64,000 nt of DNA. It comes from Cristatella mucedo. Its lineage: Eukaryota > Bryozoa > Phylactolaemata > Cristatellidae. The first letter of the stretch is position 1. The number at the start of each line of letters is the position of its first letter. The notes under the pieces are model-generated. The model was not told where the DNA came from and did no database searches. It worked only from the letters and a program-made list of their open reading frames with translations. Below are positions 55,881 to 64,000 of the stretch, piece by piece. The translations under genes were made by a program, and so were the position numbers. Location of the stretch: contig WPIO01000114.1 in the NCBI GenBank assembly GCA_009760855.2, positions 437,001-501,000 on the forward strand. Reading direction: 5' to 3'.

Positions 55881-56650
55881 CTGGTAATATCTGGCGAGTG
55901 AGGCCTTTTGGAGATGGCGAGAAAACTCTATGCGGTCTTCAAAAGTCTATTTCGGATCTGATTATCCGGACTTCAGTTGTCGACTCGATAAGCTGCAGCA
56001 GAACTAGCACGAGCAGAAAGGCAGCCACTTATTCGAGCTTTTCTCTTCTCGCCAGTACTTGGTCACTATGGACGCAGTAAAAATGATGTAACCTCAGTCA
56101 ATAAAACTGAAGCTCTTGCCCTTGATCGCTTGGAAGCAATGGCTTCAATTGCTCTTTATGAAGATCATGAACAGCTAAAGCAAAGATATATTCTCTATGT
56201 AGTCTATTTTATGCCAGCCACTAGGAAGCAGTCAAACAGGGAATGCCGTTAAACTTCCTATGTACATTTATGGACAAACAAACGAGCAGGTTCCTGTAAG
56301 CTACTGTCAGATCATCACACCAACACGTTCTCGCAGGTGCTTAGTGATAAACTGACAGCACACTCAGCCAGTCATCTTGATGCGGTCACAGCTCAAAGAG
56401 CTAGAGTAATAATTGGCTTGCACTCTCAGCTCATTGGCCATAAACTTAATGATATTTTGTTGCTGAACTCCTCATAACGTGAATCTGATTTATATTGTGT
56501 CTCTCTCTCTCTCTCTCTCACTCTAAGAACATGCAGCATCACATTTACAATTTGTCCTATTGTATTTTTAAATAAATAGAATTTGCTTAGACAGCTTGTT
56601 TCTTCTAGTCTAGTGTGCCACATTGGCTTCCTGACAGAACCCACTCATAA
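55881..56650. other. Unassigned stretch with (TC)n
   Basis: A (TC) run of about 22 bases lies near 56501. No gene supported. Confidence 0.45.
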
Positions 56651-57045
56651 CAATAATAATAATACATTAGATATAACACTGTCCGAGAACTAAATCTGTT
56701 TTTAGAAGCTTTAAATTTAATTTTGAATAGTTAGTGGTAGCACGGTCAATACACAGCAAGAATAACATGGTTAGAGGTGACATGAATAATGTCAGCATGC
56801 AAGTACAGTTAGTGGCAACATGCACAGTGTCAGCATGCACAAGCACATAAAAGACGAATCACACGGACCCACTAAATGCCGTGATAAATAAACGTGTTGC
56901 TAGTTTCATTATAAATGTGGTCAAGGTAGGAGATGTCGCGACGCAAGTCGGTAGTGATTTTCAGGGTTTGGGAGCAAACAAACTATAGGCCCAGCCTACA
57001 CACGAATTGAGGTTTGTCCGAGGTATAGGTAAATAATTAGACTTA
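56651..57045 (-). mobile_element. LINE-A, diverged 3' part
   Basis: AATAATAATAATACATTAGA, TGTCCGAGAACTAAATCTG, 3' UTR GTCAGCATGCAAGTACAG and ORF end CGGACCCACTAAATGCC. Ends near 57040. Confidence 0.8.
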
Positions 57046-58404
57046 GTTTTTATGAGTTATAATTAAAAGCTTAGTAGTTCTGAAAGTTTTCCGAACCCCG
57101 GTCTACAGCCTTAAACAGGTTTTAAAGTTTTTAGGGGTTTCGCAATCATTTCTAGCAGTTTTAGCCTCTATCCCATAGACGACCTCTATCTGCGGCGAAC
57201 CTGCATTATTCCGCCGCCCAGACATTAAAATTTATCTTGCCGCTAGAGGTTTCTGAGATTTCGTTCTGTTTAGTCATGCTGTTATACTATTGTCGACTGT
57301 TTGCCTGCGGGGTTCCTATAGCTTGGTTTATTTAATACTAAAAATAATTCACTGGAACCTAAGAAAACCAAAGCTTTATGCCGGCTTTTTGTTTTAATAG
57401 CCTCGGATTAATTATGAGTTTCGAATAAACTAGGCTTGATTATAAAAGAAACCAAAACACATAATAAAACATTCAGGGGGGATTGAATACAGAACTAGAG
57501 TACACCGAAATAGAAAGCAGGTAAGGCAGCTGAAGTCAGTAGCACTTAAAAAGCTTTCGCTAGGGCAAAGGAGAAGTATATCAGCTTCATGGTACCTTCG
57601 TGAAAGTGAGCGATTGAGCGATCGGCTGTTTTGATTTCCAGCAGCTGCGACTGGGGGCCCAAAATTAATTGAGTGCAGCAACGCATTTACCTCTAAATGT
57701 AATTTTTAAACGTATACATCTTGCATTGGATCAGTTTCAACTAAGATTGTCCGTATTATGCACCTTTCTAAACGCACAAATACTGGACGTTGAGCCTTAG
57801 TCACAAACCGCGATCAAAATCAAACTCAAAAATCAGCAGCGTTCAGTAGGAGTCAGTGTGTAGGAGTGATGGCAGTGCGATTTCGGTGCGACGAAGAACA
57901 AAGCCATCACAAGTGAATTGTGGTACAGAAGACGACGACTGTATTGAATCATACGAAAGCCACGAAAGCGAGCGAGCTGTCGTTTGTACTGCTCCGGCGC
58001 ACGTGGTGATTAGAGAGAAGAGAGTGGATAGCGTGCCTACAGGCCGATGCACAGGGCAGAAGTGAATCGAGCGCCAAGCTTATGCCACGTGCAGGCATGG
58101 AGCGCTCCCGTTGTGCTAAGTTGTCGGCTAGGGGCGGAGCCACGTGATGGTGATGAGAAGCCCACAAGTGTCCCGTAAACTAAGCAAATCGCGACAGAAA
58201 ATGGGCGAAATTTAGCACGAGTTACATAACAACCAAGATAGAAAGTTCGAGCTGCCAAGAATGGATTGTAAGGATGTTAGTCTGCATTTTATTAAAGCTG
58301 CTGGACAGCCGAGCAGAGCTGCATGTTCCAGTAGCTATGTACGTGATTAAATCAAGTGGTACGTGCAAGTTGGTTGCTGGTCCTTCAGACAAAGTTAAGC
58401 GGGA
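57046..58404. other. Unassigned stretch
   Basis: Around 57840-58260 GC rises and several short ORFs overlap on both strands. None has splice sites or a recognisable domain. Confidence 0.4.
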
Positions 58405-58490
58405 GCCATGGTACAGCAGCGCCACGGCAGCACCAAGTACCATGTACCATAGCAGTATCATGGCAGTACCATGGCAGCACCGGTATTTGT
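58405..58490. repeat. Degenerate CCATGGCAGTA-type minisatellite
   Basis: Variants of GTACCATGGCAGCACC recur about five times (CCATGGTACAGCAGCGCC, AAGTACCATGTACCATAGC, CAGTACCATGGCAGCACC). Confidence 0.7.
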
Positions 58491-59330
58491 AAGCGGCTTG
58501 GAGTCCGTGTAAGGGTACGGCCTCTCTTTCGTTCAAGGACAGTACGGAAATTTTGAAATTGCAGTGAGATATGAGCGAGCAGCTCCTGCAAACGTGGGCA
58601 CTCCAAAAAGCCGCTAAATAACTATGAATTCGTCAGGTTGAATTAATATTTATCAAGAATATGTCGGTGCGTCTTTCCCGAATATGCAGATTTTAGATCT
58701 CAAGGTACTTAAGGTGTCTTTTTTGGACTCCTTAGCTATCGTGCACAGTTACAACAATTACAACTATCTACTATTACGAATAAAGACTGCGAATTGACTT
58801 CGTAATGATAGTAAATAGAGGCAACATTTTCTGCTAAGAAGCAGTTCTGCTGAAAATCAATCGAGACCAGCACTCGATATTTATGTAATCGCATCCAGGT
58901 AACGAAAATGGCTATTTTTCAGAATATATCTACGACGTTACTGTTCATGACTGACCCCTACCATTGACTAACTACGATTTATGCAACTGACGAACGCTTA
59001 TTAGTAAGCCAGAATTAAAGGGATTGAGTATTGAAAAGGATTTTTTAAACTCAGACTCCCAACTGCTTTCTTTCTGCTAGCCATGACTTATTGATTATGC
59101 AGCCGGTCTATTGCAGATCGGTCAATCTCGGTTTGCTAAGTGCACCAAATGGCACCGTCGGCTAACTGAAGATCAACTAGTGGAAATCTTTGAACAGGCA
59201 AATAAGTGTACAGTGAAGTATTTTTATGATTCAGTCTCAAGTGTGCTAATTTCAAATCACGGATTTTCTTGAATAATTTTGTGTTAAAAATTCATTAAAC
59301 CTTGCAGTAATTGGTCTATCGAAGATGAAG

Positions 59331-59373
59331 CGTTTGCTACCCGTTTGCTAACCGTTTGCTAACCGTTTGCTAC
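59331..59373. repeat. 11-bp tandem repeat at a LINE-A 5' junction
   Basis: CCGTTTGCTAA-like units occur about four times between the left target duplication and the LINE-A 5' end. They extend the last bases of the duplication. Confidence 0.85.
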
Positions 59374-59374
59374 T

Positions 59375-60273
59375 CTCAAAATTGGCTCTGCCAGCATATC
59401 TCCTGTTGAATCAGCTCGAAATCTAGGTGTCATGTTCCAAAGTGACCTCTCGTTAGACGACCATATCAGCTCCACAATCAAATCTGCCTACTTTCAGCTA
59501 CACAACATTGCTAAAATTCGGGCTTGTTAAGACAAGGATACCATGTCTAAGTTGGTCCATGCATTCGTGACATCCCGTCTCGACTTCTGCAACTCACTGC
59601 TCACTGGCCTATCGGCATGTGCGATCAGGCGATTGCAGCTGGTGCAAAACTCCACAGCTAGGCTTGTCTGTCGTGAGGGTACCAGTTGCCACATCAAACC
59701 ACTTCTCGCCGACCTGCATTAGCTACCCGTCAAGCAACGGATAGACTTCAAGATTTTTCGCTCAGTTTTAGGTCACTTCATTCTTTGGCTCCAGCCTATC
59801 TCTCAGATATACTCCCCCATCAGGCCAAGCATCGTACCACCCGCTTTTCGGTATCGAACAGTCTACCAATACCTCGTACAAAACTCAAATTCTTTGGAGA
59901 CCGTGCATTTAGGTCGTATGCTTCCAAAGCCCGGAACTCACTCCCAACTTGCGTCGGAACATCTCCTGACTTGATCATATTTAAAAAGAACTTAAAAACA
60001 CACCTATTTAGGACAGCATTTAGTGGGTCCCTCTGATTCGTCCTTCATGTTGTTATGAGTGCTGACACTGTGCATGCTGCTTTAACCACATATGCATGCT
60101 GACCCTATGCATGTCACCCCTAACAATGTTCTTCACGTTGTTCATCAAGCATGATATTACTCACCATTCAACTGCATTTCCCATTGCAGCAAATGTAAAG
60201 CCCCTAGGAAGAGATTGAGTTCTCTTAGGGCGCTTTATCAAGTGCATTAATATTGTTATTATTATTATTATTA
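59375..60273 (+). mobile_element. LINE-A with clear target-site duplication
   Basis: Starts inside RT (ATTGGCTCTGCCAGCATATC, ISPVESARNLGV) and ends in an (ATT)n tail. A 23-bp direct repeat flanks the insertion: 59318-59340 and 60274-60296 (ATCGAAGATGAAGCGTTTGC versus ATCGACGATGAAGTGTTCGC) with three mismatches. The ORF has stops at the CLD and LHW codons and a frameshift; 59686-60036 is the remaining C-terminal frame. Confidence 0.93.
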
Positions 60274-60547
60274 ATCGACGATGAAGTGTTCGCTACATTC
60301 GCTCGATGCCACTGCAGCCGCACTGCCGTTTTGGTTGCTCGATGACTTGTTGTGGTGCAAAAAAGACAAACTCGGCTGAAGGACGTCGGATAAACCAAGT
60401 TGAGCTGAGGCAGCCAGCAGGGTAAGACTGCCGGAAATTAATTAAAACATGTATGGTGAAATGAGGGTGGAACAGAAATTTCTAAAAGAGTTACCTCACA
60501 GACTTCAATCCGCTCAGCGAAAAAGCCGCCGTTGAAGCTAATTTTCC

Positions 60548-60763
60548 GTGAAGCAAGATTACGACTCTGAGCGGAACTTCGATGGGGGTGACTTCAAGCA
60601 TTTCCAGATGGATTTAATATTATCATGGAATAATGGCAGCAGATGGTCTGGATGTATTGTTTCCCAACTTCGGCGTTTTAGTATGGCTTTCTCTGGTATG
60701 GTAATTCTTAAACTACATATACTCCCAGCAAACATCGCGACAGCGCCTGAATATACCGCATAA
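60548..60763 (+). repeat. Dispersed exon-like segment, copy 2
   Basis: Partner of 12994-13224. The open frame has QDYDSERNFDGGDFKHFQMD and VILKLHILPA. Confidence 0.4.
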
Positions 60764-60834
60764 AAACCTAAAATCTTAAAACATACACCCATCATCGGGG
60801 AATTTGCTGGATTCCCCTGTTTTGACATTTATTT

Positions 60835-61000
60835 ACTTATGAGTGCTGATCCCGTGCATGTCAACACTAACAGTAAATGCATGTTGACATAATGCCTGTT
60901 ACAAAACTAAGGATAGTGTACACGTTGACACCACAAATTTTAGCGACCAACTATGTGTCATGCTTTCTTTACAGCATATTTAAAGAGCTTAGCACATTTT
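60835..61000 (+). mobile_element. Old LINE-A 3' UTR fragment
   Basis: GAGTGCTGATCCCGTGCATG, TCAACACTAACAG and AAATGCATGTTGACATAATG correspond to the two-unit 3' UTR; the tail hairpin is barely visible. Confidence 0.5.
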
Positions 61001-61732
61001 CTAGCATATTCCTTTATGAATATTCATATTTTGGATATTAATGTAAAAACTCAAACCCTTAAATGTATCCCGAGGCTTTTCGTAAGATAAGCTCTCACAG
61101 TGCTACAAAAGAGAAATCGTTTAAATGAACCGAAATCGCCAGAGGGGTAAGTCGGCATGACCAAATAACTCCAAATTTCAAACTTCGAGCAAGAAAAATA
61201 AAAATGGATTTTTTCGTTATGAAAATTTTGAAGACACATTTTAGTAATAATGCAATCAGTACAATGGGTCGTGATTGCTGGGACACCTATTTTATAAAGT
61301 CCAGGCAGCAAATAAAGGAAACGTTCAAGTTCATCTAAACAAGTTCATCTAAAAAGCATCTTCACTGAGAACATTTCCTGAATTCTGGCCTTGGACTGAA
61401 ACTGCTTTTGTAGGATCAAGTGACCTTCAGTGTGTCCTTTACTAATCCGCTTGTTCAATCAAAGTAAATCTATTCCATATCTGCCGTAGGCTGGAGTGAT
61501 AACATAAGGGAAGTTGAAAACGACGCTAGAGGATCATGAATCAAGGGTCATTTGAATGGTTATTGTACATATCAACCGCCTCCTGTCGGTTTCAAGTGGA
61601 AATGTTTAAGTAGCCGAATCGGTGACATTCATGATTAAGGCTGCTTGTAGCTTCTATCCATCGATGTAAAGGCTTTCAGATAAAAGTGTCATTATGTTCC
61701 GTTGGAGATCGTACTGTAGAAGAGAATTCATT
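61001..61732. other. Unassigned stretch
   Basis: No feature recognised. Confidence 0.45.
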
Positions 61733-61893
61733 AAGAGAGAAAGAGAGAGAGAGAGAAAGGGAGAGAGAGAGATGGAGAGAGAGAGAGAGCTAGAGAGAGG
61801 CAGAGAGAGAGATTGGGAGAGAGACCGAGCGGAGAGAGAGACAGAGACAGAGAGCTAGAGAGAGAGAGAGAGAGAGAGAGAGATGAGAGAGAT

Positions 61894-61966
<73 letters not shown>
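61733..61966. repeat. (GA)n microsatellite
   Basis: About 230 bp of GAGAGA with scattered A, T and C interruptions; the last 55 bp are pure. Ser/Leu and Arg/Glu ORFs here are artefacts. Confidence 0.97.
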
Positions 61967-61968
<2 letters not shown>

Positions 61969-62251
61969 CGGTCGAGCATCGGGCCGCATCAGTCTTCTGC
62001 AGGCTGAGCGACCACTCTTCTTCGAGAGCTGCAGTGCCAGTCAGTGGATTTGCGAAAATGTAACGATCGTGACGTCGCTGCCAAGCGATTAGAAAAGAAG
62101 CGAGTGAGATAGCCACTGAAAGTGCCTCTTGGGAATACCAGTAATTTCGGCAACAGAATGAGCAGAGAAATGCACGGAGAATTGCTGTCCTGGAACCAGA
62201 ACGCTTCGAGACGAATCTTTTTTTCTGCCATGTGTATAATATTTTACTTAG

Positions 62252-62423
62252 GATTCGCTCTGCTTTCTTCGCAAACGGCACTGACGGATCCCCGATCGTA
62301 GAGACTAATAGCTTCGACAGAGTAACTCAATTCCTGAAATTCTGCACGAAACCAGCACTGGTAGCCGGACGAAACTATACAATCACTATATCTTTCAGCT
62401 CCAGGCTTCGAAATGATGTGGCA
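62252..62423 (+). CDS. Candidate exon of a secreted protein, possibly ML/NPC2-like
   Basis: Acceptor TAATATTTTACTTAG and donor GTGGCA|GTAAGT bracket 172 bases open in one frame (1 base plus 57 codons). It encodes NGTDGSPIVETNSFDRV, QFLKFCTKPALVAGRNY and TITISFSSRLRNDVA. The pattern Cys-x2-Pro-x-x-Leu-x2-Gly-x-Asn-Tyr-Thr-Ile-x-Ile-x-Phe resembles the early strand pair of ML lipid-binding domains, with two N-glycosylation-type sites (NGT, NYT). This is a pattern resemblance only. Neighbouring exons were not found. Alternative: unrelated secreted or receptor ectodomain. Confidence 0.35.
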
Positions 62424-62939
62424 GTAAGTCGAAAAGTTAGTAAGCTGCCACTCAGGTTCATGTAAAGCTATTCCTTTGGGCCGGCCTTTTGAACACAATC
62501 TTATTCTATTATTATATAAGCATTTATTTTAAAATATTTTGTCTTTATTTGATCTGCAATTTTTTCTGCTTTATGATGGCACATGTCACATTTGTTTGGG
62601 CGATCATCCAGACAAACAGCTTGGAATATTTTAGGTTGAAAGTAGGATGACATCAACCACAAATTTTCTTCAAAAAGCATAACACATTCTCACTAAATCA
62701 CATTTTATATGATACAAGACAGGACTATTTGCATGGTCCGTGACATAAAATCAATCTAATAATACCTTATCGCTTGCCGACCCGAGCCAAAATCACCTCG
62801 GAATGAAAACTCTGTGATCTGTTTGGCAGGCCATGAGAAAATATTAGCATTAACATAACAGTTTATAATGGTATGTATTCTCTTTTGAAACAGCTGTAGT
62901 TACTTAAACCACGATGCATAACTAAAACACAGAAGATAA

Positions 62940-63953
62940 CACCAACGGAGTTTTCCTTGGCCAGCCGAGTGTGATCCTTAAGTTATACGTTTGCACCTTC
63001 AAGATTTGTATAACAGTTACCACATAAGAAACGAGCTCCCATTTTTATGCAGAAGATCTATCTGCCAACGGCAACACCTCTGTCTGAGCTTCATTAATAC
63101 CTAATCAAGTATCGAGCCAATCTTAGAATTCTGTCTCTATCCTAGCGGTCAATTTACTGGCTAGCACCAGTCTACCGTTACCTACTATTCACTCAATGAG
63201 CTCTCAAATTGCCAGCACGTTAGTTATTAGTCTTCTGGAGGTTTAGCGGGCTACATTACATATTGAGTTCATCGGAAATCCCGTTTGAACTCAGTTCGAA
63301 AGCTGAAAATCAACTCCGGCTCCTTTCACAACCTGTAATGACTTTGTATCACTTATGTGGTAGCCCAAGACACACCCGTTACCCATATATTTCTGCATAT
63401 CACAAGGATCTTGTGATCTTTTGCTCTTGAGTGCTCTGCGTTTCTACGTGTGCATCTGCCAGTTTTAATAATCAGTTGTCCTCATAGTTAGTGACCGTTA
63501 GAGTATATTCACCGGCTTTAAAGCAGCTGTCTCAACAAACGACTAGTTCAGTATTGAAGGCATGTCTTAGCCAGGCTACCATGCTAGCATTAAACGCTTG
63601 CTTATTGCTTGTTTTGCAGGGAGATGTAAAGAGCCTGCATGTAAATTCAGTTTCCCGAAGATTTCAAACTCAAGGCTTATTTTTATTACTTTTATTAAAG
63701 CGGAGTGGGATCGATGTATAGACATAAAAAGGTCAAACGAGGGCTTGGATTCTTGACAATATAGTCAAAAGAGGGCATGGATTCTTGACAATCTTCTAAA
63801 TATACGAAGGAAGTAAGGACTTTGATTATCGAACTCCAGAAGGTGCGAATTACCACTTTCACAACTCAATAGTCGGAAATTTACTCATGTAATAATGCTC
63901 TGGTCTCAAAATAGGCACACGCTTACGGTGACCATCATGTTGGAAGTGCTTAC
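62940..63953. repeat. Tectonin-locus duplication, copy 2 (intron side)
   Basis: Partner of 27780-28802. Contains a local direct repeat GGCATGGATTCTTGACAAT/GGCTTGGATTCTTGACAAT near 63740-63800 not present in copy 1. Confidence 0.75.
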
Positions 63954-64000
63954 ACCAAATAGTTGACACGTCATCGAGAGAGTGAATTGGCGAAACGAAG
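63954..64000 (-). CDS. Second tectonin gene, 3' end of exon, cut by window edge
   Basis: The minus strand encodes LRFRQFTLSMTCQLFG up to the donor TTTGGT|GTAAGC. It aligns with LFRQFTLWMTCQLFG at the same exon end of the gene at 28803. The rest of the exon should lie beyond the right edge. Confidence 0.75.

Larger units (their letters stand above)
58790..60545. repeat. Diverged segmental duplication, copy 2, split by LINE-A
   Basis: Partner of 52250-53040. LINE-A at 59375-60273 was inserted into this copy after the duplication, since copy 1 lacks it. Confidence 0.6.

Noticed and set aside
57843-58606. Cluster of short ORFs on both strands
   Set aside because: Overlapping frames with no splice sites or domains; one part is a minisatellite.
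61731-62092. Long Ser/Leu or Arg/Glu ORFs
   Set aside because: Pure translation of the (GA)n repeat in different frames.
62230-62301. Signal-peptide-like ORF MCIIFYLGFALLSSQTAL
   Set aside because: Only 23 codons, in a different frame from the exon candidate and overlapping its acceptor.

Overview
The window is eukaryotic, almost certainly metazoan, genomic DNA. Evidence: GT-AG introns with matching phases, animal-type protein domains (MYND zinc finger, tectonin beta-propeller), and a dense load of non-LTR retrotransposons and tRNA-derived SINEs. There are no operons, no ribosome binding sites, no rRNA and no CRISPR. The species cannot be named from the sequence; an invertebrate is my guess from the tectonin lectin-like gene and the L2/CR1-like elements. 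Apart from a GC-rich block near the left end, the window is A+T-rich intergenic or intronic sequence.

Host genes. (1) A plus-strand gene runs from about 1.4 kb to 7.4 kb. Four exons (2486-2584, 2802-2956, 3060-3232, 6766-6984) have compatible phases and encode a complete MYND zinc finger and an Ala/Lys/Glu-rich helical C-terminus. A fifth, 5' exon ends at 1659. A polyadenylation signal follows at 7363. (2) A minus-strand exon at 28803-29500 encodes five tectonin repeats plus the start of a sixth. Its paralogue begins at the right edge (63954-64000), and about 0.9-1.1 kb of adjoining intron is duplicated with it. (3) A plus-strand exon-like segment at 62252-62423 may belong to a secreted ML/NPC2-like protein, but this is weak.

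Mobile DNA dominates. LINE-A, an L2/CR1-like non-LTR family, has about 25 copies or fragments in both orientations. Its 3' end is a conserved hairpin followed by an (ATT)n tail. The longest copy (37147-40410) reaches the endonuclease start; all copies seen are 5'-truncated and/or mutated. LINE-B (22620-23230, 53330-53745, nested at 31118-31425) has a TTACA-type tail. LINE-C (4321-5690, 54640-55880) and an old LINE-D-like group (41765-42045, 47790-48860) are reverse-transcriptase remnants. Two tRNA-headed SINEs occur: SINE-A, with a tail related to GGCTGTTAAATCAGCTAG, and SINE-B, whose 3' end resembles the LINE-A hairpin. Several SINEs sit inside LINE-A copies, which gives a relative chronology.

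Layout: 1-1.3 kb SINE/LINE fragments; 1.4-7.4 kb MYND gene with LINEs in its last intron; 7.7-23.2 kb LINE-A/SINE cluster with a diverged 0.4 kb duplication at 8.7-9.9 kb; 24.8-27.6 kb long LINE-A; 27.8-29.5 kb tectonin locus; 30.3-35.5 kb nested LINE mosaic with a GC-rich insertion; 37.1-40.4 and 43.8-46.2 kb long LINE-A copies; 47.8-57 kb LINE fragments; 52.3-53.0 and 58.8-60.5 kb a diverged segmental duplication; 61.7 kb GA repeat; 62.2-64 kb exon candidate and second tectonin locus. I saw no convincing undescribed multi-gene system. The most interesting signals are the autonomous-looking LINE-A 3' hairpin, the SINE-B that shares it, and two dispersed exon-like segments with codon-like divergence.
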